Shown in pieces: positions 8,686-16,008 of a stretch of 64,000 bases of DNA. This DNA comes from Actinokineospora alba. Its GTDB lineage: Bacteria; Actinomycetota; Actinomycetes; Mycobacteriales; Pseudonocardiaceae. Position numbers and translations under genes: made by a program. The stretch spans positions 5,022,001 through 5,086,000 of the forward strand of contig NZ_SNXU01000001.1 in assembly GCF_004362515.1 (NCBI RefSeq), written 5' to 3'. Each line of letters starts with the position of its first letter. Within the stretch, counting starts at the first letter, position 1. The notes under the pieces were generated by a model that saw only the letters and a list, made by a program, of their open reading frames with translations, made no database searches and was not told the DNA's origin.

Positions 8686-9993
8686 TTACTCGTCGTCGTC
8701 ATCAGTCGTCTGGAGCGTGGCACGCCTGGAGCGCAGGGCCACCTCAAGGGCGAAGCGCGAGTCGGGGTTGGCCAGGCGGTCGCCGAAGAGGCGTTCGAGT
8801 TGGCGTAGGCGGTATCGCACCGTCTGCGGGTGGATGTCGAGCATGGCGGCGATCTCCGGGGCGCTTCCCTTTGTCTCCAGCCAGATCAGCAGCGTCTCGC
8901 TCAGCTTGCTGCGCTGCTTGACCGTCAGCCCGGTCATCGGGGCCAGCGCCCGCTCGGAGATCTCGCCGACCAGGAACGGGTCGTTGAGCAGCCACAGTGC
9001 CGACATGTGGTGTTCGAACCAGGTGACGGGGGAGTCCGGGAGTTCACCGCTGTCGATGAGGGTCAGCATGCGGCGGGCCCAACGCAGGGAGTTGCCCGCT
9101 TCGGCGGGTGTCACAGCCGGGCCGACGGCGATTCGCCAGCCCGGCAGGTCATCCGCCAATTGCTTGAGGTGGGACTGGTCTTCCTCGCCGGTGAGCAGAC
9201 ACGGCTCGGGGCTGTCGAGGTCGATGAGGAAACGCGGGTCCACCGACGGGTTGGGGAAGTCGGTGAGGTCCTCCGCGGGCTTGAGTGCCACGGCGACGAC
9301 CTGATGGGGCACCGGCCAGCGCGCGGACTCGGCCAGCCGGGGGAGAGGAAGCCGCTTCGGGTCGCCGTCGGCGGAGAGGAGACCGTCGAGCAGTTGCCTG
9401 CGTCTGCGTTCCAGGGTGCCCAGGGCGTTCGCGCGGGCGGACGCGTGGCCCTCCACGGACAGCGCGGACAGCTCGTCGATGTAGGCGAAGATCGCCTCGG
9501 CCAGCAGGCAGAGGGTCGCGGTGGAGACACCGGCGCGTTCGCCGATCTTGGCCATGTGCCGCCAGGCCACCCGGGCGCCGACGCGGTACGCGGTCTGCAG
9601 GACGTCGAGGATCGGGTCCTCGTAGATCTCGTGCAGGCCCAGGTCGCGGAACAGCTGCGCGTGGTGATCCTGTGGGGTCGACGGGTCGGCCAGGCGGTCG
9701 AGGAACTGCAGGATCGCGCGGTGGATGCCTTCGAGGATCGACTTGCCGATGACGCTCTCGGCGGGCTTGGCCAGCGCCGGGATGGTCGTGTTGATCTCGG
9801 ACAGGATCTCGCGGACCAGGTCGGGCACGCCGGGCCGGAACAGTGGGGCCAAGCCGCGGGGCAACTGCGACCACAGGTCGACCAGGGCGGTCCCGCCACC
9901 ACTGGGCTGGGTGGCCGCCAACAGGGAATCGAAGGCGATCCGTACCGGCCGACCCGACTGGACACCATTCGAGCCGGATCGCGTATTCGCCAC
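8686..9993 (-). CDS. PucR/CdaR-type transcriptional regulator (paralogue 1)
   Basis: 435 residues from a GTG at 9993, preceded by GGAGG about six bases upstream. The C-terminal 60 residues contain the PucR-type helix-turn-helix (APEIAAMLDIHPQTVRYRLR followed by QLERLFGDRL). The N-terminal half is a helical sensor region; the middle (about 230-320) looks like the GGDEF-like domain seen in the PucR/CdaR family. No sugar-diacid or purine-specific domain is visible. It converges on the mce operon and lies next to a close paralogue. Regulation of the mce genes is possible but not shown. Confidence 0.88.
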   Translation of the reverse strand: MANTRSGSNGVQSGRPVRIAFDSLLAATQPSGGGTALVDLWSQLPRGLAPLFRPGVPDLVREILSEINTTIPALAKPAESVIGKSILEGIHRAILQFLDRLADPSTPQDHHAQLFRDLGLHEIYEDPILDVLQTAYRVGARVAWRHMAKIGERAGVSTATLCLLAEAIFAYIDELSALSVEGHASARANALGTLERRRRQLLDGLLSADGDPKRLPLPRLAESARWPVPHQVVAVALKPAEDLTDFPNPSVDPRFLIDLDSPEPCLLTGEEDQSHLKQLADDLPGWRIAVGPAVTPAEAGNSLRWARRMLTLIDSGELPDSPVTWFEHHMSALWLLNDPFLVGEISERALAPMTGLTVKQRSKLSETLLIWLETKGSAPEIAAMLDIHPQTVRYRLRQLERLFGDRLANPDSRFALEVALRSRRATLQTTDDDDE

Positions 9994-10204
9994 CCTCGAC
10001 CTCCATCACCTATGTTTCGCCGCACACGGCGGCCAGGAAAGAATCGATCACACTGGACACAACATTCGCGAGTGCTGTTCGAACATACCGGCGGCGTGGC
10101 CACCGGGGAATACCGAGCGTGATGATCCATCCGGTTTTCGTGAATAGTGCCGAGAACATTGTCATTCCGACACAGATCGCCGACCGGACTTTCGCCCCGC
10201 TTGG

Positions 10205-11446
10205 TCAGCGCAGCACCCTCAATTGTTTGTCCTGCTTCGAGCGCAGCAGCCTGCCCGCGCGCAGTGCGATCTCCAGGTCCAGTCGGGAGGTCGAGTCGTC
10301 CAACTGGTCGCCGAACAGTTTCTCCACCAGTTTCATGCGGTAACGCACGGTTTGCGGGTGGATGTTGAGCTTGTCGGCCATTTCCGGGGCGCTGCCGCGG
10401 GTCTCCAGCCAGGCCAGCATCGTCTCCGATGCCCGCGTGCGCTGCTTGTCGGTCAACCCGGTCAGCGGCGCCAGGGCCCGCTCGTAGAGCTGTTCGATCA
10501 GGAACTCGTCGCCGAGCAGCCACAGCGTGGACAGGTGGTCGCGGCACCAGAGGACCTCGCGGTCGGGAAGCACCCCGCGGTCGACGAGGTCCATCGCCCG
10601 CCGCGCCCACCGCAGCGAGGACGGCGCCGTGGCCAGCGGGACGACCGGGCCGACGCACAGCCGCCTGCCGCGCAGCCGCTCGGTGAGCAGGGGCAGGTGC
10701 GCGTCGGGATCGGCGCTGATCACGCAGGGGACATCGCCGTCGAGGTCCATCAGCACCTCGGGCGGCGTCGGCCTGCCCCAGTCGCCATCCGGCAGGTCAG
10801 CGTGCTCGACGACGATCACCGAGACCTCGTCGGGAACCTGCCAGCCCACCTGTCCCGCCAGTGCGGCGACGGCCTTCGGCGACGCGGGCTCGTCGGCAAG
10901 CAGCAGGTCCAGCAGCCGCTGCCGGCGACGCTCGACCACCCCGGCGGACTCCGCCTGGGCGGCGGTGTACCCCTCGATCGACAGGGCGGAGATCTCATCG
11001 ACGTAGGCGAAGATCGCCTCCGCGGCGACGGTGAACATCGCCGTCGGCAGCCGCTGCTGCTGACCCCACGCCGCGACATGGCGCCAGGCCACCCGGCCAC
11101 CCACCCGGTAGGCGGTCTGCAGGCAGTCCAGGCTGCGGCCCTCGGCGAACTCGACCCGCCCGAGCTGGCGGAACATGGCCGCCCACTTCTCGTTCTGCGA
11201 CCCGCCGACGCCGACCGTGTCGAGGATGCGCAGTACGGCCTGCTCCACTCCGGCGGTCATGATCGCGCCGAAATGCCCCTTGAGCGGCCGCGCGTATTCG
11301 GGCACCGCGTGCTGGATCTCGCGAATCATGTCCTGGGTCAGCCTGCCGACCATCGGATGGAACTTCACCACCAAGTCGCGCGGTAGCGAGGCCCACAACG
11401 CGGTGGCCCGGTCCTGGGTCCGCGTAACCCGATCAGCGGCCATCAT
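10205..11446 (-). CDS. PucR/CdaR-type transcriptional regulator (paralogue 2)
   Basis: 413 residues with two adjacent ATGs (11446 and 11443). AGGGGG lies upstream and is better spaced for the second. Its architecture matches the downstream paralogue: helical N-terminal half with QTAYRVGGRVAWRHVAAWGQ (paralogue 1 has QTAYRVGARVAWRHMAKIGE), a middle domain, and the C-terminal helix-turn-helix APEMADKLNIHPQTVRYRMK. The two genes are in the same orientation, 211 bp apart, and clearly arose by tandem duplication, then diverged. The ligand is unknown. Confidence 0.88.
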   Translation of the reverse strand: MMAADRVTRTQDRATALWASLPRDLVVKFHPMVGRLTQDMIREIQHAVPEYARPLKGHFGAIMTAGVEQAVLRILDTVGVGGSQNEKWAAMFRQLGRVEFAEGRSLDCLQTAYRVGGRVAWRHVAAWGQQQRLPTAMFTVAAEAIFAYVDEISALSIEGYTAAQAESAGVVERRRQRLLDLLLADEPASPKAVAALAGQVGWQVPDEVSVIVVEHADLPDGDWGRPTPPEVLMDLDGDVPCVISADPDAHLPLLTERLRGRRLCVGPVVPLATAPSSLRWARRAMDLVDRGVLPDREVLWCRDHLSTLWLLGDEFLIEQLYERALAPLTGLTDKQRTRASETMLAWLETRGSAPEMADKLNIHPQTVRYRMKLVEKLFGDQLDDSTSRLDLEIALRAGRLLRSKQDKQLRVLR

Positions 11447-11889
11447 CGCCCCCTGGGAGTGTATTAACGAAACATATCCGTCGGCCGAATGGCCGGAAGT
11501 CTGCTTGTGTACGACGGTAGGTTCGGCGGCCGGTTTGTGTCAAACTACGATGGCCCTTTTCTGGCGCTGCCTCCTATCGGGTGACGCCACTCCGCGCTTT
11601 CTTGAGCGATAGTGATGCAGGTGTCGCCGGAGTCGTGCGATCCGAACAACAACGATTGTTGTCGAAGTCGAACGGGGTCCTTCCGGCCGGGTAGCCGTGA
11701 CGGACAAGCCAGGGGTGCCTTTCTGTTGGTTGTTGATAAATCCCGCTGAGCCCGCGGTGTGATGCTTGCCGCCGCTCGCAACCCGCCAGTAACGTCCGTT
11801 TCCCCCGGCAACGGCGCGATCGGCGGAATTCTTTCCGGCCGGGCGGCGCCCGTTTCCGATCTTGCCGACGTCCCCTAAGGAAGCCGACC
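11447..11889. other. 443-bp divergent intergenic region without a convincing gene
   Basis: Lies between the PucR paralogue 2 start (minus) and the lipoprotein start (plus), so it should carry both promoters. It is less GC-rich near 11460-11720 than the flanking genes. A dyad with 7-bp arms, ACAACAA-CGA-TTGTTGT, lies at 11646-11662 and could be an operator. No ORF here has family signatures. Confidence 0.5.
11646..11662. promoter_or_regulatory. Dyad ACAACAA-N3-TTGTTGT, candidate operator
   Basis: Perfect 7-bp inverted arms around CGA, in the divergent gap between the PucR-type regulator and the lipoprotein gene. The position fits a regulator binding site; which protein binds it is unknown. 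Confidence 0.35.
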
Positions 11890-12444
11890 ATGATTCGACG
11901 TTTTGTCGCCGCTGTCGCGGTGACCGCGTCCGCCTGTACCGCGCTCGCCGGGTGCGGCTCGGATGATGACAAGGCCAACGATCCCGCGATCGCCTGGTCC
12001 GAGAGCGTCTGCAAGACGATCGAGGCAGGCGCGGGCAAGCTGCAGCAGCTGCCCGCGGTCGACCCGAGCAACCCGCAGGCCGCGAAGGACAGCCTCGTCG
12101 TCTACCTGGGCCACCTGTCGGAGGCGCTGGTCGGAGTCTCCGACGGGCTCAAGACCGCGGGCTCGCCGCCGGTCAAGGACGGACAGGCCACGCTGGACAA
12201 GGCGATGACGACGTTGACGACCACGAAGTCGACGATCGACACGGCGAAGACGAAGCTGCAGGCGGCGGCGGTGACGGACCAGGCGACGTTCCAGGCGGCG
12301 ATCTCCGACATCTCCAAGGTGATGGCGACACTGACGAACGCTGAGGGTCCCGCCAAGGACTTCAAGGAGAACCCCGAGCTGGCGGCCGCTTTCAAGGCCG
12401 CTCCGACCTGTCAGAAGGTTGAGGGGGCGCAGGCGCCGGCATAG
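11890..12444 (+). CDS. Small secreted lipoprotein of unknown function
   Basis: 184 residues with a lipoprotein signal peptide (positively charged start, hydrophobic run, lipobox L-A-G-C at about residue 22). The mature part is almost wholly alpha-helical and rich in Ala, Lys, Thr and Asp, with repeated short stretches such as TTLTTTKSTIDTAKTKLQAA that look like helical-bundle or coiled-coil sequence. AAGGA precedes the ATG. It stands alone, followed by a strong hairpin terminator. I do not recognise a named family. Confidence 0.8.
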   Translation: MIRRFVAAVAVTASACTALAGCGSDDDKANDPAIAWSESVCKTIEAGAGKLQQLPAVDPSNPQAAKDSLVVYLGHLSEALVGVSDGLKTAGSPPVKDGQATLDKAMTTLTTTKSTIDTAKTKLQAAAVTDQATFQAAISDISKVMATLTNAEGPAKDFKENPELAAAFKAAPTCQKVEGAQAPA

Positions 12445-12463
12445 CTCTGGCTGTGTTCGGCCG

Positions 12464-12501
12464 CGGTCGGTGAGCCACGACGCCCGGTGGCTCACCGGCC
12501 G
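12464..12501 (+). terminator. Intrinsic terminator of the lipoprotein gene
   Basis: Stem arms CGGTCGGTGAGCCAC (12464-12478) and GTGGCTCACCGGCCG (12487-12501) pair at 14 of 15 positions around an 8-nt loop. They are followed directly by a T-rich stretch (CGTTTCTTTTCC), so this is a standard rho-independent terminator 20 bp after the stop codon. Confidence 0.8.
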
Positions 12502-12522
12502 CGTTTCTTTTCCGCTCTCTTC

Positions 12523-12597
12523 CGCGAGTCCCACGTTCCCATCCCGCGAGTCCCACGTTCCCGACGGTGAGTTCCACGTTCCCGACGGTGAGTTCGC
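12523..12597. repeat. Short imperfect tandem repeats around GAGTCCCACGTTCCC
   Basis: Two copies of CGCGAGTCCCACGTTCCC lie at 12523-12540 and 12545-12562. A variant GACGGTGAGTTCCACGTTCCC follows at 12562-12582, and a partial copy GACGGTGAGTTCGCG at 12583-12597. They sit between the lipoprotein terminator and a long inverted repeat, with no gene. Confidence 0.7.
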
Positions 12598-12626
12598 GTT
12601 GGGGCTCCACGGGTTTTCGTTGTGGC

Positions 12627-12784
12627 GGCTTTGGGGTGATCTTGGCGATTCGGCTTGATCTGGGGACCCCTTGAAATGGGCCGATCGGTCACCGGGGCAG
12701 GAGAGGAATCCTGCCCGATCGCGGGGCAGCTTAGGCCCATTTCAACCCCAGATAAAGCCGAATCGCCAAGATCACCCCAAAGCC
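12627..12784. repeat. Long inverted repeat (39-bp arms, nested stems) between convergent genes
   Basis: Outer arms 12627-12665 and 12746-12784 pair at 38 of 39 positions. Inner arms TTGAAATGGGCC (12671-12682) and its exact complement (12734-12745) continue the stem, and a third stem GGGCAGGA/TCCTGCCC (12695-12702, 12709-12716) closes it. The whole could fold into one hairpin of about 158 nt on either strand. It lies between the lipoprotein gene and the convergent ABC permease gene. A related element is at 32715-32854. Confidence 0.85.
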
Positions 12785-12880
12785 TTGCTTGTGTTGGTAT
12801 GTAAGGGTTCGGGGGGCTTGGGGTCTCGGGAAGTCTCATTGAGTCTGGCGCGTGGGCGCGTGGGTGCGTGGGGCGTTGGG

Positions 12881-13732
12881 TCAGCGGGTGCGGCGGAAGT
12901 TGCGGGCGGCGATGACGGCGCCCGCCGTGGCCGTGGCCGCTACCAGTCCGATCGCCGCCGCCAGTGCCCAGCCGACCGGCTTTCCCAGGCACAGGGCCCT
13001 GATCGCGTCGATCGCGTAGGTCACCGGGTTTACGGTGGAGACCACCTTGATCCACCCGGGCATCGCTTCCACCGGCATGTAAGCGCTGGAGGCGAACATC
13101 AGCGGGAACATCACGATGAACGAGATGGCCTGCATGGTCTCCGGCTTTCCCTGCCACGTCGCCAAAGCGACGAAGACCCAGCCCATGCCCCAGCCGAAGA
13201 CGATCGTCAGCGCCACCGCCGCGACCACACCACCCGTGCCCGCCGGGGTGAAGTCCAGGACCACCACCGCGACCGCGATCGCCACCACCACCTGGACGGC
13301 CAACCGCACCGCGTCGGACAGGGTTCTGGCCACCAGGACCGAGAAAAGGCTGATCGGCATGGTTCTGAGCCTGCCGATGAAGCCGGTGTAGATCTCCGTC
13401 AGCATTCCGACACCCGAGCTCATCGCGGTGGTCATCGCGATGTTCACCAGGGTGGCGGGCATCAGGTAGTTGATGTAGCCCTGGTACTCCACGACGCCGG
13501 GCAGGTTGCCGATGCCGCTGAACACCTGGCTGAACAACAGCAGCATGACGACCGGTTGCAGCAGTCCGAAGAACACCAGCCGGTAGTCGCCGAAGGCGGT
13601 GCGCAGGGAGCGCAGGGTCAGGACGCGGATCTGGGTGGACACGGTGCTTCCCGCCCAGCCGACTCGCCTGCCGAGGTAGAGCTGGACGGTGTCGTCGTCG
13701 CGGCCCCTGGTGCGAAGAGCGTGGCGGCTCAT
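12881..13732 (-). CDS. ABC-2 type exporter permease (DrrB-like)
   Basis: 283 residues with six hydrophobic segments. The GITEIYTGF-like region before the second helix (GVGMLTEIYTGFIGRLRTMP) and the C-terminal part (FASSAYMPVEAMPGWIKVVS, then NPVTYAIDAIRAL) are typical of the DrrB/ABC-2 drug and polyketide exporter family. The ATG overlaps the stop of the ATPase gene upstream by 4 bp, so the two form a coupled pair. The substrate is unknown; no biosynthetic genes adjoin. Confidence 0.9.
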   Translation of the reverse strand: MSRHALRTRGRDDDTVQLYLGRRVGWAGSTVSTQIRVLTLRSLRTAFGDYRLVFFGLLQPVVMLLLFSQVFSGIGNLPGVVEYQGYINYLMPATLVNIAMTTAMSSGVGMLTEIYTGFIGRLRTMPISLFSVLVARTLSDAVRLAVQVVVAIAVAVVVLDFTPAGTGGVVAAVALTIVFGWGMGWVFVALATWQGKPETMQAISFIVMFPLMFASSAYMPVEAMPGWIKVVSTVNPVTYAIDAIRALCLGKPVGWALAAAIGLVAATATAGAVIAARNFRRTR

Positions 13733-14673
13733 ACCGCGCTCTTTGCCGCGCGGTGCAGCGCTATGTAGACGTCGTCCAGGGTGGGTTCGGTGACGGTCAG
13801 GTCGAGGGGGATGACCGACCAGGTGTCCAAGGCCCGCACCAGTGCCGAGATCTCACGGCCGGTGGCGACGGGGACCGTGATGGCGCACAGCGGTTCATCG
13901 GCCAGCGGCGCCATGCCCGCGAACATCAGGGCGTCAGCGGCGCGGCGGGTGGTGAAGGGGTCGGCGAAGGTGACCTTTGCCGACCGGGTGCCGACCCTGG
14001 CCTTGAGTTCCGCGGGCGTACCCCGGGCGACGATGTGCCCGCCCGCCAGAACGATGATGTCGCGGGCCAGTCGGTCGGCCTCGTCGAGGTACTGCGTGGT
14101 CAGCACGACCGACGTGCCGTTGGCGGCGAGCTGCTCGACGAACCCCCACAGTTCGCTGCGGCTGATCGGGTCCAGACCCGTCGTGGGTTCGTCGAGGAAC
14201 AGCACGTCCGGCTTGCCCAGCAGGCTCGCCGCCAGGTCCAGTCTTCGCTTCATGCCACCGGAATACGTGGCGGCCTTGCGCTTCGCGGCCTGGACGAGGT
14301 CGAACATCTCGATCAGCTCATCGGCCCGCGCCGCGGCCCGGCGGGCGCCCGCGCCCAGGAGGCGGGCGATGAGGATCAGGTTCGCGCGGCCGCTCAGGGT
14401 CTCGTCCACGGCCACGAACTGGCCGGACATGCCGATGCACTTGCGCACCAGGTGGCCCGCCTCGACGACGTCGAACCCGCACACCGTGGCCGTTCCCGAG
14501 GTGGGGAGGGTGCGGGTGGCCAGGATGTCGACCAAGGTCGTCTTCCCCGCGCCGTTGTGGCCGAGGATGCCGAGGATGGTGCCGGGGCCGACCGCGAGAT
14601 TGACGTCGACCAGCGCGGTCACCGGGCCGTAGGACTTGCCCAGGCCGACGACACTGATGCGCGGTCGTTGCAT
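13729..14673 (-). CDS. ABC transporter ATP-binding protein (DrrA-like)
   Basis: 314 residues from the ATG at 14673; an in-frame ATG at 14718 would add 15 residues with no family resemblance. All ATPase motifs are present: Walker A GHNGAGKTT, the Q-loop region (MSGQFVAVDETLSG), signature YSGGMKRRLDLA, Walker B DVLFLDEPT, and the switch-histidine region, which reads LTTQYLDEAD as in DrrA proteins. The C-terminal extension (about residues 220-310) is the DrrA-type regulatory domain. Works with the overlapping DrrB-like permease as an exporter. Confidence 0.92.
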   Translation of the reverse strand: MQRPRISVVGLGKSYGPVTALVDVNLAVGPGTILGILGHNGAGKTTLVDILATRTLPTSGTATVCGFDVVEAGHLVRKCIGMSGQFVAVDETLSGRANLILIARLLGAGARRAAARADELIEMFDLVQAAKRKAATYSGGMKRRLDLAASLLGKPDVLFLDEPTTGLDPISRSELWGFVEQLAANGTSVVLTTQYLDEADRLARDIIVLAGGHIVARGTPAELKARVGTRSAKVTFADPFTTRRAADALMFAGMAPLADEPLCAITVPVATGREISALVRALDTWSVIPLDLTVTEPTLDDVYIALHRAAKSAV

Positions 14674-14829
14674 CCCTGATTCCCGTCGCCTCGACACCCC
14701 ATTCCCAACGGCCAACATACCTAGTGAATCCGCTGCTCAGGCCACATGAAGCAAGCTGGGAATCGATCACCTCGCGGTTACTGCGGGCCGGGTGGACTGC
14801 CGGGCGCAGACTTGTCCGGAAGTGACAAC

Positions 14830-16008
14830 TCACGCCGAACGGGGTTCCGGCAGCGGTGCGTAGTACTCGCGGGATCGGCCATCGGCGTCGAACGCGCCCA
14901 TGATCCGCTGGGCCGGGACCTCGATCATCCAGTAGCTCAGGTACGCCACCGGAACCGACGCCCCGAGCAGCACGGCGGCGGTCACCAGGAACGCTCCCGC
15001 GCCGCCCGCCGGGGTCGGCAGCAGACCGGCGCTGTCGAGCGCGCGCAGCAGCGGCTCATGCCAGATGTAGAGGCTGTAGCTGACCATGCTGAGCGACAGC
15101 ATCGGCGGCCAGCGCAGCCAGTACGGGCCACGTCCCGTGCTCAGCGCGGTCGCCGCGATGACCAGCATGATGCCCGTGCCGAAGAACGTGTGGGTGAACG
15201 TGTCCGGCAGGTGCGCGTAGCGCAGCCACACGCCCAGGGCGACGACCGCGCCGCCGGTGAGCCCCACCAGGGTGCGCACGGCGGCGTTGGGCCACCGCAC
15301 CCCCGCCGCGGCCGCCACCGCCAGCAGCATGCCGACCGCGAAGATGTCGAGCTTGGCCGCCGGGTTGAACCAGATCGACCAGCCTTCGACCGGGAACCCG
15401 CGCACGTACACCGCCCAGAACTTGTACCCGAGGCTGATCGCGATCAGGCCGAACAGGACCGCCACCATCACGACGATCCGCTTCCGCCGCGACTCCATCG
15501 GCGGCAGGTAGCGCTGCCCGATCGCGCCCAGCGCGGCGAGTAGCAGGTAGAAGTGCGCTTCGACGCCGAGCGTCCACGCGGGCCCGTTGGTGTAGAAGAT
15601 CTTGTCGTCGCTCCACACATGCGTGAAAGTCAGGTGCAGCAGCAGGTCGCGCCAGTCGCCCGGCAGCACCGGGTTGCTGATCGCCCACACGATCAGCACC
15701 GCGATCATGTACAGCGGGATCAGCCGCACGGCCCGCCGCAGGAGGAACGCGCGCGCGGGCCGCGGTTTGCGGTCACCCAGCGCGGCCTTCGCGTAGGGCA
15801 GCCCGAGGAGGAACCCGGACAGGATGAAGAACATGTCCACCAACATGTCCGTGTTCATCAGCACGTCGTGCCACAGCGAGCCCTCTAGCGGCCAGGTCCA
15901 CCACGTGCCGTACCGGTTGTGCTGGTAGGCGTGGAAGATGATCACGACCAGCGCGGCGACCGCCCGGTAGCCCTCCAGGTCGAACTTGCGCTGCGGTGGC
16001 GCCGTCAT
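14830..16008 (-). CDS. Acyltransferase-3 family membrane protein
   Basis: 392 residues from the ATG at 16008, which overlaps the glycosyltransferase stop (ATGA). It has the acyltransferase-3 layout: LEGYRAVAALVVIIFHAYQH at the N terminus with the catalytic-type histidine, FFILSGFLLG after the second helix, and about ten hydrophobic segments ending in SYWMIEVPAQR. Members transfer acyl groups to cell-surface sugars. Coupling to a processive glycosyltransferase suggests O-acylation of the polymer made by that enzyme. The donor and acceptor are not known. Confidence 0.9.
   Translation of the reverse strand: MTAPPQRKFDLEGYRAVAALVVIIFHAYQHNRYGTWWTWPLEGSLWHDVLMNTDMLVDMFFILSGFLLGLPYAKAALGDRKPRPARAFLLRRAVRLIPLYMIAVLIVWAISNPVLPGDWRDLLLHLTFTHVWSDDKIFYTNGPAWTLGVEAHFYLLLAALGAIGQRYLPPMESRRKRIVVMVAVLFGLIAISLGYKFWAVYVRGFPVEGWSIWFNPAAKLDIFAVGMLLAVAAAAGVRWPNAAVRTLVGLTGGAVVALGVWLRYAHLPDTFTHTFFGTGIMLVIAATALSTGRGPYWLRWPPMLSLSMVSYSLYIWHEPLLRALDSAGLLPTPAGGAGAFLVTAAVLLGASVPVAYLSYWMIEVPAQRIMGAFDADGRSREYYAPLPEPRSA

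Noticed and set aside
13729..14718. DrrAB-like pair as a resistance gene set of an antibiotic cluster
   Set aside because: No biosynthetic genes lie next to it; the neighbouring genes are a lipoprotein and polysaccharide genes.
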